DNA of 64,000 nt from Perca fluviatilis (taxonomy: Eukaryota; Chordata; Actinopteri; Perciformes; Percidae): NCBI RefSeq assembly GCF_010015445.1, contig NC_053120.1, positions 8,334,614-8,398,613 on the forward strand, written 5' to 3'. Shown here piece after piece: positions 10,026 to 24,000 of the stretch. A program made the translations under genes and the position numbers. A model generated the notes under the pieces. The model saw nothing but the letters and a program-made list of their open reading frames with translations. It ran no database searches and was not told where the DNA came from. Numbering within the stretch: the first letter of the stretch is position 1; every line of letters starts with the position of its first letter.

Positions 10026-13000
10026 CTGAAAATACATGAGAGGATTACTTGCACGGTGGATGATGACTTACAAATATATGAATTCATTCATTCAATCATT
10101 CTTTTTTGTCTCTGGTGGTCTGTTTTCCCCTGTGTTCCCCTGTTTTCCCCTCCTTCCTCCACAGCGCTGCGGAGGAGGGTCTGGCTAGTCCAGACAGCAT
10201 TCCGGGATAGGAGAAAAAGTTTCTCTGGTTTATTGGCATTTCTTTAAACCAATCACAATCATCTTGGTTGCCGTTAAGGGATGGTCGGAGCAACTGTGCC
10301 TCTGCAAAATGCCCTCGAGAACGAACTTGTTTTGGTGGAACGTGTACGTTCAAAGGTTTTTTTAGTCTGAAAACTCTGATTTGTCAGATAGTCTAGCTAG
10401 CTGCTATCTAGCTAGCTAGATAGCTTACCCTGCATAGATCTGAGGAGCAGTTAACCATAGTCCTCAACACAAAGAAAGCGGTACTTCCAGCGGAAATTCC
10501 AGTGGAATTTCCGACGGCACCTGAACAATCCTGGAAGTGAAACGTTGTTGATATAGACTACTCAATATTATACTTACAGTGTACCGTACATGGTCATAAT
10601 TAGCTCAAATCATCTCCTAAACTCATTGTATGATTTGTGAGTAGCCTACTGCCGTACCTGTGAGGTGATGGTAAGCTGTAGAGATTTGGTGCTAATGACG
10701 ATGGCGGTGAGGACACTCTGGAGGACTGTGCCCACAAAACTGTTGATGCCGAATACCAATGCATAGCGCTCCCTGTTCAGTGTCTTGGCTATCTGAAAAC
10801 TGGGATATACACACTGTACATGAGATGCTAAACAGGAAAATTAAAGTGTGCTAATATGCTAAGATTAAATCAGTTATTACTTATATTATTGTCAAGGGTC
10901 AAATGTCAAAGGACATACAACAAAGGACAATCACATATGGAAACAATGATGAATCAGAATAGGATATGTTTTGAAAACTATAATAAGGTGTCCATACCAC
11001 CTAATTATAACAGGACAAAGGGTCTACAGCCATAGTAATGGATCTGTAATGCTGTACATGAGCTTTATTCTAACGTCAGTATTTTACCATGTTCAAAATT
11101 ACAATGTTCACATGCTGATGTTTAGTACGTTATATTAACCATATTCACCATTTTAGTTTGGGTTTGACAGTAGAGCTGAGGATGATGGATATGTCATTAG
11201 TTTTGCAGGTATTTATTCATAATCAAAAATATTGGCCAATACAAGGTTTCATCTGTTGACCCCTGTTTGTTTGTTTCCGGTCAATTCATCCAAAATAGAT
11301 TTCACTCAAAACCACAAATTTCAAAACATTATTAGGATTCATCCTCTGCAGACATGGATATCTGTTTCAAATTTCATGGTAATCCATCCAAAATTGTCGA
11401 TATACAGTATTTCACCTAAAAGTAGTTGTTGAGATTGACAGGACCAACGTGGTGGACTGACCATCCGTCAGAGTGACATTGCCATCCCTAGCTAAAAATT
11501 ATTCGACTGAACATTTTCATTTAGTCCCACACAAGATGAACACATGTCACAATAATAAAAAATAAAAGGAAAATAACCCAGGTTGAAAACAACCAAAAGA
11601 GTATTTTATTGTTGGTGTAGTGATGGATGTAATTGACTTATAACTTGCTCAGGGTGGAAATTTTACACAATCTGAGTATTACGCACGGATGGGGCCTAAA
11701 TTACCCAAGAAAGTGCAGTAAAGCAAATCTGTCGTTTACTGTGCTACAACAACATTAAATAGGGTTAGAATAATTCTCAGCCCATAATGGTTCACAAGGC
11801 ACATCTAGACTTGTTTAAAACACAGAACATTTTGTGGCATCACATATTTAAATCCTACACAATAGCTTCTTGCATGTGTTCACCCATATACATAGCATTT
11901 GTGAAATGTTTTGCTGCTGACAAATCCATATTGCATTCTTACGTGCAGATGGTGGAGAGCTGCATGTAGACTGTTTTGAAGATGAAGAAGCATGTGTAGC
12001 TGATCCAGATGTTGTCAGTCAGATCCATTAGGAATAAAGCCCCAGCGATCAGGAACGTGAAACTCCCCAGGACCAATTCCCCCCACACAGCCCACTCCAG
12101 AGACACGTGTCCCACAGCAACAGTGGCTGCAGCTCCTAAAGGAGAAGACCATCACTATGAGTCAGTGCATGGGGGAATTAAGGAGTATCAAAACATGTGG
12201 TTGCAAAGAAAGACCTCAGAGACCAATGTACAACATAACTGTTTAGCTGATATCTAATTATTGGTCAAATGTTTTGTTTTTTAATGCAGGCACAGAAATA
12301 AACTAATACAAGCAGATATCTCTATGTCTATTTCTATTAGCAATTTTGCCAGACATTCTAAAATCCCCACAATACTCAAAATTAAAGTAATGAAGCTGCC
12401 ACACAAACAGAAACATTATATAAGAGTATCCTGAACAACTAAAACACAAAAAATAAGTTTTGTCATTTAATGTCGACGTTTGCGTCACTTTTTTTTTCGC
12501 TTTAACAAAATCAAAATAAAGAAAATGTTGTAAGGTTAGATAATGGTGTAAATATAGTTGTATTATATGTATTATGTGTGTATATATATATATATATAAA
12601 TATATAGGTCATGTTGTGTGGAGACTTTATATGTTGTTTGTACAGTCGGCAATTATGACTCATATTCAGGTTTTTTGGGTCAAACAAACACAGGACTTCA
12701 CCCTGGAGACTGGGGTTTGTGTCTCATTTGGAAAGAAAAGTAAATGACAAGTTTTTCTTTTACTTCACGGAACAAATGGAACTACGTTATGTGTAACCAG
12801 AAGTGAAGTACCGTAACAAATGGGTTAACCCTAACCCTATTGTGTTTTTCAACTTAAAGTAGTTTCGTTGCCAAAACCTAAAGGCGCTGACACACCAAGC
12901 CGATTATCGGCCGTTGGACAGTCTGGCGAGGTCAGTGACTGGAGTCTGTTCGGTGTGTTCTGTGCGGTTGTCCATCTGAGGGGCCGTCGGCCTTCTTTTT

Positions 13001-16000
13001 GGCTGATTTGACATGTATAATCGGCGGGGCGGGTGCTGCCGGCAGTCAGACTCAAATGACCCATCTGATTGGTAGAGTGCTAACCCTGAAACGGGGAGCG
13101 GAATCAGCGTGACTAGAGTCTCTCAAAATCTGACAAAAATCTTTTAAACTGACCTTTGTCAATCTGAAATGAAGACTGATTCAGCAACTGCATGGTTGAA
13201 GGTTGCAAGGAAAAAGTAGGGCGTGGAGGGACGACAACAAAAACCAAAATCACATTTTTTTTGTTGGATATTAGATGTGAAAAGAAGGAAATGGTTCTAA
13301 CATTGCACTTTAGATGTGTGTGAATTTCCCACACCAGGAGTAATTTATATAGTTTATTTTATAGTGATCCATTATCTGTCCACAAAAAGTTCTATGTTCT
13401 GTGCAAAATGTTTTACTATTTAACTATTTTAGTACAATATGAGACTGTATTCTGAATAAGCCGCCATGACTGTCTTTGAATTTCCAGAGAAACCAGACGC
13501 GTTCGTCCAAGCAGCTGCCGGTTTTCATTTTTGGGCGACAATACAGATTAGCGCCGCCTGCTGTTATGGAGACGTATTACATCTCGTCGCTTTAGTGTGT
13601 TCCGAGGCACTTTTTTGAAGTGCATCTCGCTGCAGCCTGCGGGAAAGTCACATAAAAGTAAGACATTTTTCTTTGCTTACATCACTCCCCATTCACCCGA
13701 ACGGACCAAGACAGCCTGGTAGCATTTTTTACTATGAACGAAATTATTTGGATAAAGGAAATTATTTGGATAAATGCCATGTTTTCATTTTGAATCTTTT
13801 AATTTTATTTGGAAAATGTTATATCCATAAATGTAAATGGTCTCAAAGAAAACCAATCACCAATTTAAAAGTGATTTATATTTTTAAACTTTAAAAGGAC
13901 GAACAAATAAGAAAGCCATCCAGACTCTGAACATTTACAATGCCTTAAAATATCTTTAATGAAAATATCATGTATGTATGTATGCATTTAATGTTTTCAA
14001 TGTGTTTATGCATCTGTACTTGAATAATAAAGTTTTTTGAAGAAAAAGTTTTCATGTAGTTACTGTAATTGGGCCCGTGTAATTTTTTCATTCATTTGAT
14101 TTCTGATTTTGAAATGATATCCAAATTTGAAAAATGGGTCATTTTAAAGCATGCTAATATTGATGAAAATGTGTTCAAACGGAAAACAACCCATATTTCA
14201 TTTAATTTAGCCCTCAAAAGTAGAATGGTGTATTGTTTTGTTATGGACTTTCATATTAACAGCAAGAATTCAGTCTCCATTACAACCATATGTACAAAGG
14301 TGGAAATTTGCTTTATTAACAGGTGAACCAGAAGCATACGGTGAAACTCGAAAAATTTGAATATTGTGCAAAAGTTCATTTATTTCGGTAATTCAACTTA
14401 AAAGGTAAAACTAATATATTATATAGACTTCTTACATGCAAAGCGAGATATTTCAAGTCTGTATTTGTTATAATTTTGATGATTATGGCTTACAGTTTAT
14501 GAAAACACTCCGAAAATTAGAATATTGTGAAAAGGTTCAATATTTTAGGCTCAAAGTGTCCCACTCTAATCAATCCAAAATACCTGCAACAGGTTCCTGA
14601 GCCTTTAAATGGTCTCTCACTCTGGTTCAGTAGAGTTCACAATCATGCAAGATGCTCCTCGGATATTACCTGCACAGTAACACACCTGATCTAAGTATTT
14701 CAAACGGTTGAACACACATACAGATGTCTATACAGTAAAATCGCTACGTGATTACCGTTATATCCGGTAGTTATTTTTGTGTTTTAGAAGTTGCATTTTA
14801 ACGGGGCAGTGCAAGTTGCGGCTGAAGTTAAGCTAAAGCTAACGCCGCTTAAGCTTTCACGTTACAATATAAAAGGTGTTGACCACTGATTTAGCTAGCA
14901 AGCAAACAGTTAACTTACATGTCTACAAGCATGTTAGCAAACTACACCAATAGACAAATACAGAGGAATATTGATAGAAAGCAGGGGAAACTAGCACTTT
15001 CATACTTTTTAGCATTGGCTAATTAGCAACATGCCTGCCATTAGATGTTAGCTTCCAAGCTAGTTAACAGCTAGCCCCAGAAGCTCATGAAAACCGGAGC
15101 AGTCTTACGTTATTTCCGAACCACTCGTTTCAAAATCGGAAATCAAATGAACGAAAAAGTACATGGGCCCAATTACAGTTCACTGTTGTGGCATGAAATG
15201 TCGTTTGCGTTTAGCCTACATCAATTTCTATCATCTTATGTGAAAGAAGAGGCTATATCAGCTTCGCTACCAGGCTGTCTTGGTCTGTTCGAGCATATGG
15301 GGAGTAACGTAGGCAAAAAAAAAAAATGGCTAACTTGAATGCGGGGCTTGATGTCCCGCAGGCTGCAGCGAGAGGCTTCTCACTTTTTTGACCAACTCTG
15401 GGAGACTGATTAGTCCAACTGCCTTTCTGCCGAGGGTCGGCCATCTGGTCAGTGTGCAGCTTAAGCAAACTGTGATTGTTATGTTTAGATGAGAGGATGG
15501 AATCACTTTTTAAAGGGAGATTCTAACATTAATACATGAAGCTATGACAGTGTTTAGTAGCAGGAAAATACATGATCGATAGAAGTCCTCTCTGACACCA
15601 ACATTAAACTAGTTAAACTCTGAGCAGGTAACAATCATTTTGCAAAAAGTGATGATTCTCATTTCAGCCACAGGGTGGCACCCTAATACATCCCAAGCTG
15701 CTCTCACCACATGTCAGGTGAGTGTAAATAGGAAAACCCTGAGTCCTCAGAGACATGGATCTATTCACCCAGAGCTCTTTATCCACTAGAATATGAAGAG
15801 ATGCTTGATATAATTGCTTCACTCATTTAAATGTGTACATTTCTTTTGTGTCCTTGTCCATTCGGTCAATCAGTGCTAATAGTCTAACATGGACACCGCT
15901 CGGGCCTTGGTGTATTTAAGACATACTTAAACAACCCCCATGGCTCTGATTAGCAGAGGTGGGGTCAAATGGAGACCGAATAATTAGACCAGTTTCCACA

Positions 16001-18001
16001 GCAGTGACACAATTGGAGGCTTAGCTAAGTCAGCCGGAGCTAGCGGTACAGCTCCATAGAGAGGGATCAATAATGCAGCTGGGTTCTACAGTATGTTCAA
16101 ACAGCAGGGGTGCATGCTCAATACCAAATTGTTGCTCATATCTCAGATTATTTCGATAAGTGCTACTTACTCTATATTTTTTATATGTGACAGCAAGAGG
16201 CCCTAAAGAGATCTTAAAGTTAGTGGATCACCAATGTCATTAGGATTCATCCACTAGGAACCATGAATATCAGTACCACATCCCAAAGCAACCTATTACC
16301 CAATTGTGAGCATTGTATAATCCAAAGCAAAATTCCTCGTATGTGTCCTTATACCTGGCAAATAAAGCTGATTCTGATTACATAATTAGGATTTTTTAGT
16401 TTGGACCAAAGAAGTGGACAGACTGACTGACATGGCCATCCATAGATCCTTGCCAAGCCCATTAGTGTGGTTAAAAAAAATAAAGGTCAAAATCAATAGT
16501 GAAGCTATCCTGATTTCCATTCCCTTGTATGGTTAGAGCTCCAAAAACACTGCATTCTATTTACCATGATACAACTCAATAGCATCCTTTGTATGACCTT
16601 GCCTCTAAATGCTAACCTCTTTTTAAATCTATGCCCCCAGATTGTAATGCATGCTTTCTGTAAAAATGTCTTCAAGCCCAACTTGTGTTAACCCATATGA
16701 CATCATTAGCAGTGGCGGTTCTACATTGAATTACACCCTGGGTAAGACCCCCTCAAGCCCCCCCCCCCCCAAAAAAAAATAAATAAATGAAATAAAAATA
16801 ACATTTCTGCACAAACAGTTCTATTTTATTATTACATTTGTTGTCATTTGTTGTCAACAAATGACACCAAGTCTCGAAAAGACTGAAGCTGTCTCTTAAT
16901 ACTTTCCAACATTCCTAAGCCCATATATTTCTACTGAGAACGTCAATCTTTAATATGCGTATAGGATGTGTGTTGGCGGCCTGGGGGTTAAAGAATCGAT
17001 TTTAAATGTTTCAAGTCCGTCTTAAAGGAACACGCCGACTTATTGGGACTTTAGCTTATTCACCGTAACCCCCAGAGTTAGATAAGTCCATACATACCCT
17101 TCTCATCTCCGTCCGTGCTGTAACGCTGTCTGACAGCTCCAGCATTAGCTTAGCCTAGAACAGATCCTGCAGGTGACTGGTTCCAACTAGCCTACTGCTC
17201 CGAATAAGTGACAAAATAATGCCAACATGTTCCTATTTACACGTTGTAAATGTACAATCATTTTGTAATGTGTGTGGCATAGATGAAGACACATTTGTGG
17301 CCTCATGCTGTGTTTGGCTTTTCACGCTAATTAGATAACATCATACACTCTAAAAAAAATTATAGTGGCTCAACTTAAAAAAATTCAGGTAACAATTTGC
17401 ATGGACTTTTTTAAGTAGTTCCAACTCAGCCATTATTGAGTAAATTCCGTGATTCTTTAATAGTCAGACTAACTCAATTATTTAAGTACAATCAACATGA
17501 CTACAAGTAAATCTACTTAAATTTCATGAAAATGTTTTGTTTATATTAAGTTGTCAAATTACTTAATTTTGGCTATTTTAACTTATTTATTTTACTTCCA
17601 TTCTACTCAGAAATGTCCATGCAAATTGTTAGCTTAACTTTGTGTTAGTAACTTAATACACTTTAGCCAGAATAAAATACACACAGCAATTCCTTTTTTA
17701 TGATCAAACCTTTTATTGTAAAAGCAAAGTAAACTTAAAAACTATATTATTATAGTACTATTTTATAACTTATAAACTAAATAAACATGCCTACTTAGAC
17801 AAAAAATAAATAAATAAATTCACACCCAAATCAGTTTTAACCGGGAATGGTATGGAAAGCATTTCCCTTACCCTTCACTTGTTTCGGCTGTGTAAACCAA
17901 GTCTCCTAAGAACTACGTTTAAGCTCCTTTTGCGGCTGCCAGGTGATGCTCTCTCCATCAATACTGGACCAATTAAAGATATTCTTTTCCCCATCAGTCT
18001 G

Positions 18002-18045
<44 letters not shown>

Positions 18046-21000
18046 GGGAAATCGGGCCCATGTTGAAAAATACCAAAGTTCCCCTTTAATCAAAATTAAA
18101 AGTGTGTTTGGGAGCTTCTAAGTCAAATACTTGCAGGCTTTTACAAGGAAGTTGCCCTTAAAAAAAGGAACATGCTCAAATTATTAATTAATGTAAATTT
18201 TGGAGGACCAATCCCCTGAATCCAGTGCTTCATTCTCTGTGCATGTTAAAGAATACAATAAAAATAAAAAAAACACCATGCACCATGTGAAAAGGAATAC
18301 ATAAATGAAATGTTGCTGGTGTTCGAAAAAAACATATTAAACAGCTACATTTATTCTCCATGGCGAATATAGAGGCATGTTTCCAAGGGACTTTTTAAAT
18401 AGTGTATGATACATATTAACACTTCCAAAAAACTGGCAAGAACACTAAGCATTGTAAGTAGGTGTACCTAATGAAGTGCCAACTGTCAACAGTGCAGGTG
18501 CTGTTTTTTACAAAACTTTACAAACATAACAGTGCAACATATCCTGTTGAATTTGAGGACAGTTTAATTCTTCACATTTTTAGCACAGCAGTTACTTTTT
18601 AAAGACTCGGACTGGCTTTCATTCCATCCAGCTCAAGGAATATCTTTTGAAATACCTCAAAAGTATTTTTCAGTTCAATTGGGTAGCTGAGGTTGAGTCC
18701 GTATATCAGCCAAATTAGCAAGGCACAGGTTCTGGGTACGTCCAGGACTTGCAGGACTTCTGTTCCCTCAATGAAGATCCTCGCGCTGGGTGGATCAGAC
18801 ATGGTGGCACCTCTGGATATGACAATCTTCATCACTTCATTGACAGTATCCACAGCATCCTGGCATAAGTAGGTCAGAATCAATGTCAGTGTTTTAGTCA
18901 TCATACTTAAAATCAAGAGTAACACAAAGTACAGTGTGTCTGAACTTAAGTGTCTGATTTACCTACCAACTGCTCTTTGAAGAGATCCTCCTCCTTTTCT
19001 CTAAGATACACCATTAAGCCACGGATAGCAACCTCTCTCCTTTTTTCCACAGACTCATCCTGTGAATAAGAAAAATATGCTAAACTGTTCCTCTATGAAT
19101 TTGGGTTTTTAATAATTACATCACTAGGAAAAAAGACCAAAGAATGAGGTTTATAAGACTTAGACTGTACAAATTAACAATCTTTATTGTTTTGAATTAA
19201 AATCAAATAATGAACTGATCAGTTAAAAAAAAAAAAGCCTTATAAATATTAAAACTGTTGGCCATGTCTAAGTCTATAATGTTTTAAGAGATCAGTCCTT
19301 CTTGGTGTTTCAAATTAGCAAATTTTACAAATCCAATTCATTTTAAAACTAAGAAATCTGCTTGCAAAAAACTGCACAGAAATGTGCTTTGGTCTTACTC
19401 CATGCTTTTTCACAATGCAAACATTAATGGCAGTTCAGTGCCAATTAACATCATTAAGATACCACTGCAAACAAAAGATACAAAAGACTGCTCTGAAGCA
19501 TGGTGCTCTTAAGACACTAGCTAGCTAAAAGTATGCTAACTCAACAGTTGGTGAATTAGCTTAGGACAAGCTACAACTTCAATTTTAGTGTGTGAAAACC
19601 AATTCTGTATGCTTATACAGTTAGTAAATGTTGCAAATAAAACAAAGAAAGATACTCACCAAGACACTTTTCTTGCAAACTCGTTTCTCCCCCTCTTCCT
19701 TTGTCTTGTAGAAGACTGGTCAAGCAGCAAAACATGTCTGGGCAAGTTCAGTATTGAACTCAGCTTTTGAAAGATGCTCAGTAGAATGACAAGTAGCACT
19801 AACTCAATTCTTTTCTCTTGTTAAGAAAAGGTAAAAGTGTTTATTCATAATCAATATGTATTTAAGTTGAGACACTTTTCATGATTTTCATTTTGATCTA
19901 CTTCTTAAAATAAGTTATCAACTTACTAAAACATGTATATGTAACATATTAATTTTTTTATGCTGTAAAAGCTCATGATTTTAAGCTTTACTTACTGATC
20001 CCATGAATGATTTTTTAGAGTGGTATAGGTGTTGTATGTGGGGCAGAACAATTTGAATTTGCACGCCTTGGGCTCCAGTGTGTGGAATCTAAACGGAAAT
20101 ATATTTAGCAAGTTTCCTGCCAAATTAAATGTAAAACCTTGGACATCCCTGACCTGGGGAAGGGAATGTCCTGACTGGGACTATGTCCTAAATACATTAT
20201 CCATTGGCTTAAATATATGTTTGAAGTGTAAATGATTCTTAATTACTGTTTGAGGCCATAGATACATAGATGGGTGAGGTGCCCTGTAACTACTCTCCTT
20301 GAAAATCCTACTGTACAAAACAATACAAGTGAACAAAACTTTGTTCTGCTTACACATTTTGTTTCATCTTAATCCTAATGAGCTAGTAAAAAATGTTGTG
20401 TTCAAGCTCCAGGACATACAGTTATTAATAAGCTAAGAAAATAGTAAATTATGTTGTGCTTTTCTGCCATATTTTATCATCCTGGTAATCCATATTCATA
20501 TTTTCCCTATCGGTTTCCACCAAGTTTTTTCTTCAGGGATGTTTTCTAAGCGTGGAACAGAGGAGAATACAACAGGAATCTTTGGGGAAATATCAGCCAT
20601 AGGGCCCTACAGCTTGACTGCATGTTGGGCAGAACCATTTACAAGTGAAAGGCATACAGCTGGATGTGGTTTACACAGAGTAATTGCCTTTGGCTTCTGG
20701 GGAATACAGGAATGTATCAGTACTATAATCAATAAAAGTGTACTGGCTGGATGGCAGCAGCTGCTATACCCATCTGGGGATGAGAGCAAGCAATTAAATA
20801 GTCTAATTAATGCTGCTCTTATTGTCTGCTGTACTTTAGGGGTTGTGAAATACTGATAATAGAAAGGAATTGTGTTTTCTTTCTGTCTGTTTATTCAATT
20901 ATTTTCTGTAGTGGAATGTGTATAACAGCCATAAGCTTTGAAGAAAATGTATGGACAAACAAAATCCACCTACCACCACGTCTAATGCTCAATATATAAG

Positions 21001-24000
21001 ACTTTATCTCTCATTTGTTCAATACGGACAGAAACCAAAGAGTAGAAACAGCTTTACTGAGAGTTATGTGCTGGGCTATTTCTTGGCAAGGAGCAGTAAC
21101 TTCAAAGACTCGTCATCCCCATCAGGTTTCTAGGCAACCAGTGGAGACTGTTACTAAGGCCCGAGCACCGAAAACGTTGGCAAAGGCCCTATTGAAACTG
21201 AAGGAATTATTATTACGCACAATCAATTGCATTTGTGTTTATTTTTTATCATTGGCATGCCACTTTCACATCTCATGAATCTTGTGTGAGGCATCATCGC
21301 ACTCTGCAGAGACATTCCCTTTTCATTGGTGACTGCTTGCCCCGCCCCCTACACTTGGTACAACATTTGCAATACACCATTTTCAACGCTCCACACAGGA
21401 AATAAAAGCTAACTTGTGTGCACAGTGTCAACACAAAAATGCAGCGTTGACTGACCCTGACACGCATAAAGGTGCGAGGGCCTGTACGTCGCTGCTTGAA
21501 GCTTTGATTATTAATTATTATGTTATTGGAATATTATAACTGATGCATTAAGCATAATCTTAATATTCTAGCAGGTTGAAGTGGTGCTGATAATTGTGCA
21601 TTAGTTACCTGACAATGTGCTGATGCTGTCTACCCCTCCATTGTAGGCAGTGAAGTTGTGGGGCTGCATATAAATCCAGAGCAGCTGGACATACTCTGTA
21701 ACCTGGTAAAAGCCACATGTCCCCATAGCTGACCATATGCAGAAGAAGAGCACAGCCACAGAGGAATAACATTCCTTACAGTCCAATGCAAGCCTTCTGA
21801 ACATCCTCCCAACATGCTTGGCAGCTGTCTTCACCCACATGAAAAAGTCTTGGCTTTCAGAGTCATGACTGTCTTCACCTGAGCTTCCCTGTTGTGCAGA
21901 ATCTGTTCCCCTAAGAAATAAATTAGTCTGAGGTCTGGGCAAGAAAAAGGAGGTCATCAGTGCTACCGAGACAGAGATGAGAGTTATAAAAGCTAAGCAA
22001 TACAAAGACACCCCACCCACAGACACTAGCAGTTGACCCAGCAGAGCGCCCACAGCGTAGCCCAGCAGTATGGCCCCTTTGACATAACTGGTCACTTTCT
22101 GATAGTAGCTGGTGTGCACCACGCTGTAAATGTAGGAGAAATAGGCCACATCTGCTGCCGTGGCAATGCTGTAGCTGAAAAAGGCCCACTGAGCCGAGTG
22201 GACCCCCGAGCCAACTAGCACCAGCAGAAACGCGGTGACATAGCAGAGCCCCTGGAGGATGATTACAGGCTTGTACCTGAGGAAGTCTGTCACCAGGAGG
22301 ACTGGGACGAGGAGAACCAGGCTGGAGTAAGTCCACACAGGATACACCTGTCTGGTCACCTGGATATACAGGAAGGCAGACAGAGACCTAATTATCTTTT
22401 AGAAAAATTATTCCTAACTGCTGACTGCAAGAGTATCTGAGAAACACGGTGGCAGCAGCACACCAGATGCTGTTCTATCTCAATTCACTGTCAGTGAAAA
22501 ATGACTTATGCATGTACACAATGTAACAGGAAGCAGCATGGGTGACGGCTCATAATGTGACAACTTGATACATTTCAATATTATGCAAATAAACACAATA
22601 GCTCCAACTTGAAAGTCATGTACCTTTAAGCATAACTATGGATCTTAAATTGCTGTTCCCATTAAGTTGTTTTTTGTGTTCCACTTTAGCTTTGACTGAA
22701 TTCATTTTCAAAGATGCTTTTTTTTTGTGGCAGTGACACGATTTCAAAAATACAGGTCAAAATCAATGGTGAAGCTATTCTGATTTTCATTCCCTAGTAT
22801 GGTTCAAGCTCCAAAAACACTGCATTCTATTTCCCATGATTCAACTCAGTAGCACCTTTTGTATGACCATGCCTCTAAATGCCTTTTACTTGAAGTGCTC
22901 TAAAATACATTATTTTCTGGTTATTTGCAATTTCAAATCTTAAGAATTACCTTGAGGAAATATTTGTTTGTTTTTTTAAATATTGAGGAACATGGCATAT
23001 TGAAATTGGACTATACCAAAAAAAATTTAACTTTCTATATATTATTATTGATTCATCTTTCCCCAGAGTACAAATCCTAATTACTTTGGTGCCCCCTTCA
23101 TTTTCTTAGTACTTCCATGCAGTCAAACTTTCCTCTTGACCAGCACTTTTGTACCATTGTTGTTGGGGTAACTTCATTCAGTTTTGCCCTTATTATAGCT
23201 AGAAAAAGTTAACTGAACATTTTTTACATTGATTAAGCAAATGTGCATTTTAATAGAGATGCTTGAATTTGAGCGAAAAACGTACAATTAGGAGAGAAAC
23301 TTGAGAAAAAGACTAAGTTCGGAGATCAGTACAGGTCTAGCTAGCTAACAGCTAAAGTCTGCACAGTGAAGACATTGCGTGTTTGTGGTGAATTAACATG
23401 CAAACTGCAAAAACACTCAAGAATTCATTCTGTAAAGAAACGTTAGGCAGAAATCAGTGTTGGTAAGTATTCAGTCTAAATGCACCTTAAGACCTCAGGT
23501 TGTGAAAACAGGAATATACAGTATCATGTTGGTAGTAGTCTTTCCTGAAACGCCTAATATATACTTTGAGCATAATTTACTCACTCTAGTATCAAATGTA
23601 CTTTATGGTTGGAACAGGAAATTATATTTACGGGGTCTGTATTTTGTTCACAAACTTAGTACATTTCTACAATCTACATTTCCTATGAAATCTGAAAAAA
23701 GCCACTCGGGACCACGAGTTGAAAAAGTTATTTGCATCATACACGGTGGAGCATGAAATGAGTACACCTTGAGAGTACCTGCCATCATTTGCGTGAACAA
23801 AGTGCCTTGTGCATCACAAAGTGATTGTCATTGCAGAGGTGTGAAGGACCACCATTTAGTTTCTTTTTGATGCCACCATGCGAGGCGTGATACTGTAGAG
23901 GCTCTCCTGTTCTCCTCAGTCGCCTCCAAAAGCTTTTAATTCACTGGTGTAAACAGGAAAGCTCTGCTTATGTTAGTCTTGTTTATGCTTACATCACTTT

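Larger units (their letters stand above)
12880..15463 (-). mobile_element. TIR element copy split by a nested element
   Basis: 12880-13607 matches the reverse complement of the right two-thirds of the element at 59680-60287, including GATTATCGGCCGTTGGACAG, AAAATCTTTTAAACTGACC and the GCCGCCTGCTG block. The match resumes at 15392-15463 with TTTCTGCCGAGGGTCGGCC and a decayed terminal repeat. The intervening 1.76 kb (13619-15380) is a later insertion, bounded by a target duplication. No transposase is visible in either copy. Confidence 0.8.
17346..20020 (-). mobile_element. TIR-bounded element carrying spliced coding exons
   Basis: CACTCTAAAAAA at 17346 faces its reverse complement TTTTTTAGAGTG ending at about 20020. 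The ends beyond this 12-base repeat share only short motifs rich in ACTTAA. Inside, on the minus strand, are two coding exons (19059-18967 and 18859-18599) joined by a GT-AG intron, and a polyadenylation hexamer on the minus strand near 17715. No clear target duplication was found, so the boundaries are less certain than for the hAT elements. The superfamily is unknown to me. Confidence 0.6.
12136..21608 (-). other. Transporter intron 2
   Basis: 9473-base GT-AG intron largely built from mobile elements: a split TIR element (12880-15463), a long-TIR element inside it (13619-15380), dispersed repeats (16205-16617, 17020-17240), a 2.7-kb element with coding exons (17346-20020) and a repeat at 21145-21510. 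No exon of the host gene was found inside it. Confidence 0.85.

Noticed and set aside
20539..20856. 105-codon plus-strand open frame in intron 2
   Set aside because: No domain and no splice support; opposite strand to the host gene.
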